24,541 nt of DNA from DATCSE01 sp036568605 (GTDB taxonomy: Bacteria > Pseudomonadota > Gammaproteobacteria > Burkholderiales > Burkholderiaceae_C), in the NCBI GenBank assembly GCA_036568605.1, contig DATCSE010000178.1, forward strand, positions 1-24,541. Direction: 5' to 3'. Below are positions 8,936 to 16,585 of the stretch, piece by piece. The notes under the pieces were generated by a model. That model made no database searches and had not been told where the DNA came from. It saw nothing but the letters and a program-made list of their open reading frames with translations. Position 1 is the stretch's first letter; every line of letters begins with the position of its first letter. The translations under genes were made by a program, and so were the position numbers.

Positions 8936-8970
8936 GAGAGCTAAACTCTTCAGCCTCTCTCGTCGGTCAA
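8936..8970 (-). promoter_or_regulatory. Candidate operator/promoter between the copper protein and the cus genes
   Basis: Within the 138-bp divergent gap there is an imperfect dyad: GAGAG (8936-8940) and CTCTC (8955-8959) with inner CTAAA/TTCAG pairing. It overlaps a minus-strand TTGACC (8970-8965) that is followed 19 bases later by TTTAGC, a long spacer like those of MerR-type copper promoters. The dyad is not centred in the spacer and the -10 match is poor, so this is only a lead. Confidence 0.3.
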
Positions 8971-8996
8971 CCTTGCCACGCCCACCGAATCCGGCC

Positions 8997-9395
8997 ATGA
9001 CCTTCAGCCGCGCCCTGAGCAAGCAGATCTGCCGCGTGCTGGTCGGCGTGCTGTTGTTTGCGCAGTTCGCGGTGGCCAGCTATGCGTGTCCGGGCCTGTC
9101 GGCGATGCAGCCGATCAGTTCAGTGCGATCGGAGTCGACCGCGATGCCCCCGGGGTGCGACCAGATCGATCAGGACGCCGCCAACCTTTGCGCTGAACAC
9201 TGTCGCTACGGGCAGCAGAGCGCGGATACGGCGCCCGTACCCGCGGTCGCCGCACCGACGCCGGCGCTGCTGTACGTGCTTCCCGAAGAGCCGGAACCTC
9301 TGACGGTTTCCGCGCGGGCGCTGCCCGCGTCCGATCCGGTGCTTGTCGTGCGACCTCCGCCGCACGCGATCCTGCACTGCGTCTACCGCATTTGA
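8997..9395 (+). CDS. Small exported Cys/His protein of the copper cluster
   Basis: The protein has 132 aa. Residues 1-29 look like a signal peptide (positive start, then VLVGVLLFAQFAVA) with possible cleavage after ASYA, leaving a Cys at the mature N-terminus. The mature part has a C-x10-C-x2-H-C group (PPGCDQIDQDAANLCAEHC), a long Pro/Ala-rich stretch, and a terminal HCVYRI. I do not recognise a named domain. Similar short exported proteins occur beside heavy-metal efflux operons in Burkholderiales, so a periplasmic metal-binding role is reasonable but unproven. The ATG at 8997 has a weak ribosome site; a TTG at 8973 is an alternative. It lies 117 bases upstream of cusC on the same strand and may be the first gene of that operon. 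Confidence 0.65.
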   Translation: MTFSRALSKQICRVLVGVLLFAQFAVASYACPGLSAMQPISSVRSESTAMPPGCDQIDQDAANLCAEHCRYGQQSADTAPVPAVAAPTPALLYVLPEEPEPLTVSARALPASDPVLVVRPPPHAILHCVYRI

Positions 9396-9413
9396 TCTCC
9401 CGACGACGCGCGT

Positions 9414-9437
9414 GCTGAACGCCTGACGGCGTTCGGC
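9414..9437 (+). promoter_or_regulatory. Hairpin between the small exported protein and cusC
   Basis: GCTGAACGCC and GGCGTTCGGC form a 10-bp stem (one G-U pair) with a TGAC loop. No T-run follows. It sits 19 bases after the stop codon of the upstream gene, so it may protect the 3' end of that message or partly reduce read-through into cusC. Confidence 0.4.
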
Positions 9438-9512
9438 CCGCGTTCGCGTGCTCGGCCTCTCGACCGATGAGCCGTCGAGCCGAACTTCGATCGTTCGTCT
9501 GGAGATTCCATC

Positions 9513-10796
9513 GTGATTCACGACCTCGGCCTGCGCATAGGCGCGGCCATGCTGCTCGGGTTCGTCGCCCTGCAGGTGCAGTCCGCGCCACTGACGCTGG
9601 ACGATGCGCTGCGTCTGGCGCAAGAGCGGTCCCGTCAGCTGCCGGCCCAGGACGCGTCGGCCGCGGCTGCGCGCGAGATGGCTGTTGCCGCCGGTCAACG
9701 GCCCGATCCGACGCTGAAGGCCGGCATCAACAACCTGCCGATCAACGGTGACGATCGCTTCAGCCTGACGCGCGACTTCATGACCATGCGCTCGGTCGGT
9801 GTGATGCAGGAGCTGACGCGCGACAGCAAGCTGAAGGCCCGCAGCGCCCGGTACGAGCGCGACGCGGAAGTCGCCGAGGCCGGTCGCGCGCTGGCGTTGG
9901 CGAACCTGCAGCGCGATACCGCGACCGCGTGGCTGGACCGCTACTACCAGGAGCGCATGCGAGACCTGCTGGCGCGCCAGCGCGATGAAGCGCGGCTGCA
10001 GATCGAGGCAGCCGACGCGGCCTATCGTGGCGGACGCGGATCGCAAGCCGACGTCTTCGCCGCGCGGTCCGTGGTCGCGCAGATCGAGGATCGCCTCGCA
10101 CAGGTGGAGCGACAGGTCAGCACGGCGAACACGCTGCTCGCTCGCTGGATCGGGGCACCCGCCGCCGAGCCGCTCGCCGCTGCGCCGTCGCTCGAGGCCG
10201 TGCGCCTGCGTCCCGAGGACCTCGAAGCCGAGATCGCGCACCACCCGCAGATCGCCGTGCTGCTCAAGCAGGAGGCCGTGGCACAGGCCGACGTCGATGT
10301 CGCCCGGGCCGACAAGCAGTCCGACTGGAGCGTCGAGGTGATGCTCAGCCAGCGCGGACCGGCGTACTCGAACATGGTCTCGGTCAACGTCTCGGTGCCG
10401 CTGCAGTGGGATCAGAAGAACCGCCAGGACCGCGAGCTCGCCGCCAGGCTCGCGACGGTCGAGCAGACCCGTGCACAGCGCGAGGAAGAGACCCGCATGC
10501 ACGTCGCCGAGGCGCTGGCGATGCTGCAGGCGTGGCGCAGCAACCGGGAGCGACTGCAGCGCTACGACGCTTCGCTGTGGCCGCTGGCGGCAGAGCGCAC
10601 CAAGGCCGCCATCGCGGCCTACCGCGGCGGCACCGGCCCCTTGAGCAGTGTGCTCGACGCGCGGCGCGCCGAGATCGACACCAGCATGGAGCGCTTGCGC
10701 CTGGAGATGGACACCGCGCGCCTGTGGGCGCAGCTGAACTACCTCGTCCCCGCAGGTCACGGCCTCACGAAGAACTCGCAGGAGAACCCGCAATGA
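9513..10796 (+). CDS. cusC: Outer-membrane factor of the Cu/Ag efflux system (TolC family)
   Basis: The protein has 427 aa. Residues 1-24 form a signal peptide ending near QVQSA. The mature protein starts LTLDDALRLA and carries the two TolC-family repeats rich in long coiled-coil helices (for example QRDTATAWLDRYYQERMRDL and the later EETRMHVAEALAMLQAWRS). As the outer-membrane channel it would connect through CusB to CusA and release metal outside the cell. The start is a GTG at 9513, supported by GGAG 8 bases upstream. The stop overlaps the cusB ATG by 4 bases (ATGA). No lipobox is seen, unlike some CusC proteins. Sequence alone would also fit CzcC; the Cu/Ag assignment comes from CusA. Confidence 0.88.
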   Translation: MIHDLGLRIGAAMLLGFVALQVQSAPLTLDDALRLAQERSRQLPAQDASAAAAREMAVAAGQRPDPTLKAGINNLPINGDDRFSLTRDFMTMRSVGVMQELTRDSKLKARSARYERDAEVAEAGRALALANLQRDTATAWLDRYYQERMRDLLARQRDEARLQIEAADAAYRGGRGSQADVFAARSVVAQIEDRLAQVERQVSTANTLLARWIGAPAAEPLAAAPSLEAVRLRPEDLEAEIAHHPQIAVLLKQEAVAQADVDVARADKQSDWSVEVMLSQRGPAYSNMVSVNVSVPLQWDQKNRQDRELAARLATVEQTRAQREEETRMHVAEALAMLQAWRSNRERLQRYDASLWPLAAERTKAAIAAYRGGTGPLSSVLDARRAEIDTSMERLRLEMDTARLWAQLNYLVPAGHGLTKNSQENPQ

Positions 10797-12145
10797 AGCG
10801 CACCCCTGTTGTCCTTGGCCTGCTGATCGCTGCGGCGTTCACGGCCGGCGGCTATGGCCTGTTTTCGCTCGGTATCAAGCGCGGCATGACGATGGTGCCG
10901 GAGTCTCCAGCCCCGGCAATGGCCTCCGCTGCTTCGGCCACTCAAGGCGCGCTGCCGCAAGGCATCGCCGAAGGCGAGGACGCCACACGCCGCCACATCC
11001 AGGCGGGCCTGAAAGCCGGCGACGTCGACCCGGCGACCGGTCGCAGGATCCTCTACTACCACGACCCGATGGTGCCGGGGAACAAGTTCGACAAGCCGGC
11101 CAAGTCGCCGTTCATGGACATGATGCTGGTGCCGGTCTATGCCGGTGCCGACGGCGACGAAGGCAAGGTCACGGTCAGCCCGCGCATCCAGCAGAACCTG
11201 GGCGTGCGCACCGCGCTGGTCACCGAAGGGACGCTGTTGCCGCAGGTCGCGGCGGTCGGCAGCATCGCGTTCAACGAACGCGACCAGGTGGTGGTGCAGG
11301 CGCGCGCCACCGGCTTTGTCGAGCGGCTGCACGTGCGGGCGACGCTGGACCGCGTCACCACCGGTCAGCCGCTGGCCGAGCTCTACGTGCCCGACTGGAT
11401 CGCGGCGCAGGAGGAGTTCCTGTCGGTGCGCCGCATGCAAGGCACCGACCTGGCCGTGCTCGTCGACGGTGCGCGACAGCGCATGCGCCAGGTCGGCATG
11501 AGCGACGCGCAGATCCGCCTGGTCGAGTCCAGCGGCAAGACGCAGCCGCGCATCACGCTCGTCGCGCCTATCGGCGGCGTGGTGACCGAACTGATGGCAC
11601 GCGAGGGCATGACCGTGATGTCGGGCGCGACGCTGTTCCGCATCAACGGCCTTGCGACCGTGTGGGCGAACGCCGAGGTGCCGGAGAGCCAGGCGGCGCT
11701 GCTGCGTCCCGGCGCCCAGGTCCAGGCGAGGAGTCCCGCGGTGCCGGGTGCCAGCTTCGACGGCAAGGTCCAGGCGCTGCTTCCCGAAGTGAACCCCGCC
11801 ACGCGCACGCTGAAGGCCCGCATGGAGCTCGCCAATCCCGGTGGCCGTCTGGTGCCCGGCATGTTCGTCTCGATGAACTTCATGGACATGCGCCCCGAGA
11901 AGGCGCTGCTCGTGCCCACCGAGGCGGTGATCCAGACCGGCAAGCGCACGGTCGTGATGCTCGCAGAGGACAACGGGCGATTCCGGCCCATCGATGTCGA
12001 GGCGGGCATCGAGAGCGGCGGCCAGACCGAGATCAAGCGCGGCCTGCAGGCGGGCCAGCGTGTCGTCGTCTCGTCGCAGTTCCTCATCGATTCCGAAGCC
12101 AGCCTGCGAGGCGTCGAAACGCGGCTGAACGGGAGCACGCGATGA
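10793..12145 (+). CDS. cusB: Periplasmic adaptor of the Cu/Ag efflux system (membrane fusion protein)
   Basis: The protein has 450 aa. One N-terminal membrane anchor (about residues 5-25) is followed by a Met-containing linker. Residues 87-116 (YYHDPMVPGNKFDKP, then SPFMDMMLVPVY) form the CusB-type heavy-metal-binding segment, very like that of E. coli CusB. Next come the barrel-sandwich and lipoyl regions (AVGSIAFNERDQVVVQAR, VVTELMAREGMTVMSG) and the beta-barrel and membrane-proximal domains. It bridges CusA and CusC and can hand periplasmic Cu(I)/Ag(I) to the pump. GGAG lies 8 bases before its ATG, and both ends overlap neighbours by 4 bases, so cusC-cusB-cusA form one tight operon. Confidence 0.92.
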   Translation: MKRTPVVLGLLIAAAFTAGGYGLFSLGIKRGMTMVPESPAPAMASAASATQGALPQGIAEGEDATRRHIQAGLKAGDVDPATGRRILYYHDPMVPGNKFDKPAKSPFMDMMLVPVYAGADGDEGKVTVSPRIQQNLGVRTALVTEGTLLPQVAAVGSIAFNERDQVVVQARATGFVERLHVRATLDRVTTGQPLAELYVPDWIAAQEEFLSVRRMQGTDLAVLVDGARQRMRQVGMSDAQIRLVESSGKTQPRITLVAPIGGVVTELMAREGMTVMSGATLFRINGLATVWANAEVPESQAALLRPGAQVQARSPAVPGASFDGKVQALLPEVNPATRTLKARMELANPGGRLVPGMFVSMNFMDMRPEKALLVPTEAVIQTGKRTVVMLAEDNGRFRPIDVEAGIESGGQTEIKRGLQAGQRVVVSSQFLIDSEASLRGVETRLNGSTR

Positions 12146-15100
12146 TCGCCCGGCTGATCCGCTGGTCCATCCAGAACCGCTTCCTCGTGCTGCTGGCCAC
12201 GCTGATGGTCAGCGCCTGGGGCGTGTACTCGGTGACGAAGACGCCGCTGGACGCGCTGCCCGATCTGTCGGACGTGCAGGTGATCATCCGCACGACCTAC
12301 CCGGGCCAGGCACCGCGCATCGTCGAGAACCAGATCACCTATCCGCTGACGACGACGATGTTGTCCGTGCCCGGCGCGAAGACGGTGCGCGGCTACTCGT
12401 TCTTCGGCGACTCGTTCGTCTACGTGCTGTTCGAGGACGGCACGGATCTGTACTGGGCCCGCTCGCGTGTGCTCGAGTACCTGAACCAGGTGCAGTCGCG
12501 GCTGCCGCCGACCGCCAAGGCCTCGATCGGGCCGGACGCGACCGGTGTCGGCTGGATCTACCAATACTCCGTCATCGATCGCGGCGACTGTCGCCGGGCC
12601 GCCCCAAGGCAGTCGACTGCCCCCTCGGGGGGCGGGCGCGCAGCGCCCGGGGGTGAACAGGACTGCACGCAGGACGCGTCGCAGCTGCGCGCGCTGCAGG
12701 ACTGGTTCCTGAAGTACGAACTGAAGACGGTGCCCAACGTCGCCGAGGTCGCCTCGGTGGGCGGCATGGTGCGCCAATACCAGGTCGTGCTCGATCCGGA
12801 CAAGCTCGCGGCCTACGCGATCCCGCACACCAAGGTGGTCGAGGCGATCGGAAAGGCCAACCAGGAAAGCGGCGGCTCGGTGCTGGAGCTCGGCGAGGCC
12901 GAGTACATGGTGCGCGCGTCGGGCTACTTGCAAAGCCTGGCCGACTTCCGCGCGATCCCCTTGATGACGACCGCTGCCGGCGTCTCGGTGACGCTCGGCG
13001 ACGTCGCGCGCATCCAGCTCGGCCCCGAGATGCGCCGCGGCATCGGCGAGCTCGACGGCGAAGGCGAGGCCGTCGGCGGCGTGATCGTGATGCGCTCGGG
13101 CAAGAACGCGCTGGAGACGATCGCGGCGGTCAAGGACAAGCTCAACAGCCTGCAGGCCAGCTTGCCGCGCGGCGTCGAGATCGTGCCGGTCTACGACCGC
13201 TCGGGTCTCATCGAACGTGCGGTCGAGAACCTGGCGCACAAGCTCGTCGAGGAGTTCATCGTGGTCGCGGTGGTGTGCTTCATCTTCCTGTTCCACCTGC
13301 GCTCGGCGTTCGTCGCGATCGTCTCGCTGCCGCTGGGCATCCTCGCGGCCTTCATCGTGATGCGCTATCAGGGCGTCAACGCCAACATCATGTCGCTGGG
13401 CGGCATCGCGATCGCGATCGGCGCGATGGTCGACGCGGCGGTCGTGATGATCGAGAACGCGCACAAGCACCTCGAGCAATGGAACCATGAGCACCCCGGC
13501 CAGATGCTGGATGGCGTAGCGCGCTGGCGCGCCATCGGGGACTCGGCCTCCGAGGTCGGACCGGCGCTGTTCTTCTCGCTGCTGATCATCACGCTGAGCT
13601 TCATCCCGGTGTTCACGCTGGAAGCGCAGGAAGGTCGGCTGTTCTCGCCGCTGGCTTTCACGAAGACCTATGCGATGGCCGCGGCGGCCGGGCTCTCGGT
13701 GACGTTGATCCCGGTGCTGATGGGCTACCTGATCCGCGGCCGCATCCCGGACGAGAAGACAAACCCGCTGAATCGCTTGCTGATCGCGATCTACCGGCCG
13801 TTGTTGGACGTGGTTCTGCGCACGCCCAAGCTGACGCTGCTGGCCGCCGGCATCGTGCTCGCCGTCAGCCTGTGGCCGCTGCAGCACATCGGCGGCGAGT
13901 TCATGCCGCGGCTGGACGAGGGCGACCTGCTGTTCATGCCCTCGGCGCTGCCGGGCCTGTCGGCCGGCAAGGCGGGCGAGCTGCTGCAGCAGACCGACCG
14001 CCTGATCCGCACCGTGCCCGAGGTGGCCAGCGTGTACGGCAAGGCTGGGCGTGCGGAGACCGCGACCGATCCCGCGCCGCTGGAGATGTTCGAGACCACG
14101 ATCCAGTTCAAGCCGCGTGAGCAGTGGCGTCCTGGCATGACGCAGGACAAGCTGGTCGAGGAGCTCGATCGCATCGTCAAGGTCCCGGGCCTGGCGAACA
14201 TCTGGGTACCGCCGATCCGCAATCGCATCGACATGCTGGCCACGGGCATCAAGAGCCCGGTGGGCGTCAAGGTTGCGGGCACGGACCTCGCGACCATCGA
14301 CCGCCTGACCGGCGAGATCGAACGTGCGCTGAAGGACGTTCCCGGCGTCAGCAGCGCACTCGCCGAGCGTCTGACCGGCGGGCGCTACGTCGACGTCAAC
14401 ATCCGCCGCGAAGCCGCGGCGCGCTACGGCATGAATATCGCCGACGTGCAGTCGGTCATCTCCTCGGCCGTCGGCGGCGAGAACGTCGGCGAGACGGTCG
14501 AGGGGCCGCAGCGCTTCCCGATCAGCGTGCGCTACCCGCGCGAGATCCGCGACTCGCTGGAGAAGCTGCGCGCGCTGGCCATCGTGACCGAGCGCGGACA
14601 GCGCCTCGTGCTGTCCGACGTCGCCGACGTGCGCATCACCGACGGTCCGCCGATGCTGCGCAGCGAGAACGCGCGCCTGTCGGGCTGGGTCTACGTCGAC
14701 ATCCGCGGCCGCGACTTGCGCGGTGCGGTGCACGACATGCAGCGCGTGGTCAGCGAGAAAGTGAAGCTGCCGCCGGGCTACTCGATCTCGTGGTCCGGTC
14801 AGTTCGAGTTCCTCGAGCGCGCGACGGCCAGGCTGAAGGTGGTCGTGCCGTTCACGCTGCTGATCATCTTCGTGCTGCTGTACCTGACCTTCGCGCGCTT
14901 CGGCGAGGCGCTGCTGATCATGGCCGCGCTGCCGTTCGCGCTGGTCGGCGGCATCTGGCTGCTGTACCTGCTGGGGTACAACCTGTCGGTCGCCGGCGCG
15001 GTCGGCTTCATCGCGCTCGCGGGCGTGTCGGCGGAGTTCGGCGTGATCATGCTGCTGTACCTGAAGAACGCCTGGGCAGCGCGTGTCGACCAAGGCAAGA

Positions 15101-15390
15101 CCAGCGAAGCAGACCTGCTCGAGGCGATCCGCGAAGGCGCGGTGCTGCGCGTGCGGCCCAAGGCCATGACGGTCGCGGTGATTCTCGCGGGCCTGTTCCC
15201 GATCATGTGGGGCAGCGGCACCGGCTCCGAGGTGATGCAGCGCATCGCCGCGCCGATGGTCGGCGGGATGATCACCGCGCCGCTGCTGTCGATGTTCGTG
15301 ATCCCGGCGGCCTACCTGCTGATGCGCCGGCCGCGCCCGGGTGCCACGTCGTCCCTCGGGTTCTGGAGCAGGCGCCGTGCGGCGGCGTGA
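12142..15390 (+). CDS. cusA: Cu(I)/Ag(I) efflux RND pump, with an in-frame repeat-derived insert
   Basis: The protein has 1082 aa and spans a full RND pump: TM1 at residues 8-30, periplasmic porter region, a block of membrane segments around 370-560 (with the IAIAIGAMVDAAVVMIENAH signature), a second porter half and a final membrane block near 900-1060. Three methionines, M599 (LLFMPSALPG), M649 (PLEMFET) and M698 (NRIDMLATG), match the E. coli CusA site M573/M623/M672, each shifted by exactly 26, which supports Cu(I)/Ag(I) rather than Zn/Co/Cd. That constant shift equals an extra stretch between R147 and L182 (about residues 148-176), rich in R, A, P, G and encoded by a palindromic repeat. 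The reading frame is intact and the rest of the protein is well conserved, so the pump may still work. It starts by ATGA overlap with cusB. Confidence 0.93.
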   Translation: MIARLIRWSIQNRFLVLLATLMVSAWGVYSVTKTPLDALPDLSDVQVIIRTTYPGQAPRIVENQITYPLTTTMLSVPGAKTVRGYSFFGDSFVYVLFEDGTDLYWARSRVLEYLNQVQSRLPPTAKASIGPDATGVGWIYQYSVIDRGDCRRAAPRQSTAPSGGGRAAPGGEQDCTQDASQLRALQDWFLKYELKTVPNVAEVASVGGMVRQYQVVLDPDKLAAYAIPHTKVVEAIGKANQESGGSVLELGEAEYMVRASGYLQSLADFRAIPLMTTAAGVSVTLGDVARIQLGPEMRRGIGELDGEGEAVGGVIVMRSGKNALETIAAVKDKLNSLQASLPRGVEIVPVYDRSGLIERAVENLAHKLVEEFIVVAVVCFIFLFHLRSAFVAIVSLPLGILAAFIVMRYQGVNANIMSLGGIAIAIGAMVDAAVVMIENAHKHLEQWNHEHPGQMLDGVARWRAIGDSASEVGPALFFSLLIITLSFIPVFTLEAQEGRLFSPLAFTKTYAMAAAAGLSVTLIPVLMGYLIRGRIPDEKTNPLNRLLIAIYRPLLDVVLRTPKLTLLAAGIVLAVSLWPLQHIGGEFMPRLDEGDLLFMPSALPGLSAGKAGELLQQTDRLIRTVPEVASVYGKAGRAETATDPAPLEMFETTIQFKPREQWRPGMTQDKLVEELDRIVKVPGLANIWVPPIRNRIDMLATGIKSPVGVKVAGTDLATIDRLTGEIERALKDVPGVSSALAERLTGGRYVDVNIRREAAARYGMNIADVQSVISSAVGGENVGETVEGPQRFPISVRYPREIRDSLEKLRALAIVTERGQRLVLSDVADVRITDGPPMLRSENARLSGWVYVDIRGRDLRGAVHDMQRVVSEKVKLPPGYSISWSGQFEFLERATARLKVVVPFTLLIIFVLLYLTFARFGEALLIMAALPFALVGGIWLLYLLGYNLSVAGAVGFIALAGVSAEFGVIMLLYLKNAWAARVDQGKTSEADLLEAIREGAVLRVRPKAMTVAVILAGLFPIMWGSGTGSEVMQRIAAPMVGGMITAPLLSMFVIPAAYLLMRRPRPGATSSLGFWSRRRAAA
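12590..12662. repeat. Palindromic intergenic-type repeat inserted in frame in cusA
   Basis: About 73 bp contain three stacked inverted repeats: GGCAGTCGACTGCC (12608-12621, a perfect 14-bp palindrome), CCCCC-TC-GGGGGG (12620-12632) and GGGCGC-GCA-GCGCCC (12634-12648). The composition and the GGGCCGCCCCAAGG entry resemble the small palindromic repeats spread between genes in Rubrivivax-like Burkholderiales. GACTG occurs on both flanks (12586-12590 and 12661-12665), a possible 5-bp target duplication, but GACTG also occurs inside. The insert keeps the cusA frame open. Confidence 0.75.
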
Positions 15391-15432
15391 TCGCGCGCTC
15401 GCCGCGTTGTGGCTCTCCGCCCTGGACGCCGG

Positions 15433-15461
15433 TTGACAACCAAATATATGAAAAGTAATGT
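15433..15461 (+). promoter_or_regulatory. Sigma-70 promoter of the first catabolic operon
   Basis: TTGACA (15433-15438, perfect consensus) and TAATGT (15456-15461) are separated by exactly 17 bases. The spacer is unusually AT-rich for this genome. The promoter lies 48 bases upstream of the first start codon. The candidate MarR operator fills the spacer and overlaps the -10 box. Confidence 0.75.
15443..15460 (+). promoter_or_regulatory. Candidate MarR operator, copy 1
   Basis: AATATATGAAAAGTAATG matches copy 2 at 18960-18977 (opposite orientation) at 17 of 18 positions. Outer ATAT and ATGT halves give weak dyad symmetry. Its place between -35 and -10 would let a bound repressor block RNA polymerase. 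Confidence 0.7.
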
Positions 15462-15508
15462 ATCGAGGTCGCGTGGACAGATGCACGCTTGCGCAAGGAC
15501 ATGCCCCG

Positions 15509-16585
15509 ATGAACATCGCCATCCTGGGCGGCGGACATGGCTGTTATGCCGCCGCCGCGGACCTCTCCGAAGCCGGACACGAGGTGCGCCTGTGGCGCCG
15601 TGATGCCGCCGCGCTGCAGCCGGTGCGCGACACCGGCTGCATCGTGCTGAAGGACGCCGACGGCGCGCGCGAGGTGCGGATCGCCCGCGCGACGGCCGAG
15701 ATAGGCGAGGCGCTGGCCGGCGCGCAGCTGATCGTCGTGCCGTTGCCCGCGACCGCGCAGGCCGACATCGCGCGGCTGATCGCGCCGCATCTGGTCGACG
15801 GCCAGGTCGTGTTCCTGCCGCCGGGCACGTTCGGCAGCGTCGTGATGGCGCGCCTCGTGCGCGAGGCCGGCAGCACGGCCGAGGTCGCGTGGGCCGAGAG
15901 CGGCACGCTGCCGTACCTCGCGCGCAAGCACGGCGAGCGCGAGGTCAACGTGACGATGCGCGCGGTGCGTCTGCCGACCGGCGTGTACCCGGCGCGCCGT
16001 GCGGACCACGCGCTCGCGGTGATCCGCGAGGTCTATCCCAGCGTGCACGGCTGCGGCGATGCGCTGTCGGGCGCGCTGATGAACGCCGGCCCGATCATCC
16101 ACCCGCCGCTGATGGTGATGAATGCGGCGCCGCTGCAGCACTTCGAACGCTGGGACATCCACAACGAAGGCACGCAGCCGGCGGTGCGCGCCGTGACCGA
16201 TCGCCTGGATCGGGAGCGCATCGCGGTGCGCGAGGCGCTGGGCTACGGCGCGCCGCACTATCCGCTGGCCGACCACTATGCGAACGACCGCTGGATGTAC
16301 GGCGACGCGCACAAGCGGCTGGTGCAGTCGGGCGACTGGCGCGAGACGATCGCGCTGCACAGCCACCGCTACGTCACCGAGGACACCGAGCTGGGCCTCG
16401 CGTTCCTCGCCTCGGTCGCACGCTGGGCCGGCGTCGAGGCGCCGATCGCGCAGGGCCTGCTCGCGATCGTCGGCGGCTTTCTAGGCCGCGACCTGCGGCA
16501 CGGCCCGCGTACGCTGGAGGCCCTGGGCCTCGCGCCGCTGAGCCGCCAGGCACTGCAGCAGCGGCTGCACGACGGCGGCCTGTGA
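15509..16585 (+). CDS. Octopine/nopaline dehydrogenase-family oxidoreductase
   Basis: The protein has 358 aa. The N-terminus is a Rossmann fold, MNIAILGGGHGCYAAAADL. The C-terminal half matches the octopine dehydrogenase domain, with AGPIIHPPLMVMNAAPL holding the likely catalytic histidine H198, followed by REALGYGAPHYPLADHY. Family members reduce an imine formed from an amino acid and a keto acid, or oxidise related 2-hydroxy or amino acids, using NAD(P)H. AAGGA lies 9 bases before the ATG at 15509. It is the first gene of an operon whose next two genes overlap it and each other by 4 bases. In a catabolic setting a dehydrogenase acting on a hydroxy or amino intermediate is more likely than opine synthesis, but the substrate is unknown. 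Confidence 0.82.
   Translation: MNIAILGGGHGCYAAAADLSEAGHEVRLWRRDAAALQPVRDTGCIVLKDADGAREVRIARATAEIGEALAGAQLIVVPLPATAQADIARLIAPHLVDGQVVFLPPGTFGSVVMARLVREAGSTAEVAWAESGTLPYLARKHGEREVNVTMRAVRLPTGVYPARRADHALAVIREVYPSVHGCGDALSGALMNAGPIIHPPLMVMNAAPLQHFERWDIHNEGTQPAVRAVTDRLDRERIAVREALGYGAPHYPLADHYANDRWMYGDAHKRLVQSGDWRETIALHSHRYVTEDTELGLAFLASVARWAGVEAPIAQGLLAIVGGFLGRDLRHGPRTLEALGLAPLSRQALQQRLHDGGL

Noticed and set aside
12586..12665. GACTG flanks as proof of transposition
   Set aside because: A 5-base match is weak and GACTG also occurs inside the element at 12615-12619, so it is only mentioned as a possibility.
11383..15522. A very long open frame on the minus strand opposite cusA and cusB
   Set aside because: It mirrors the codon pattern of the plus-strand genes; its translation is rich in H, R, A and Q with no domain. 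It is a shadow caused by high GC.
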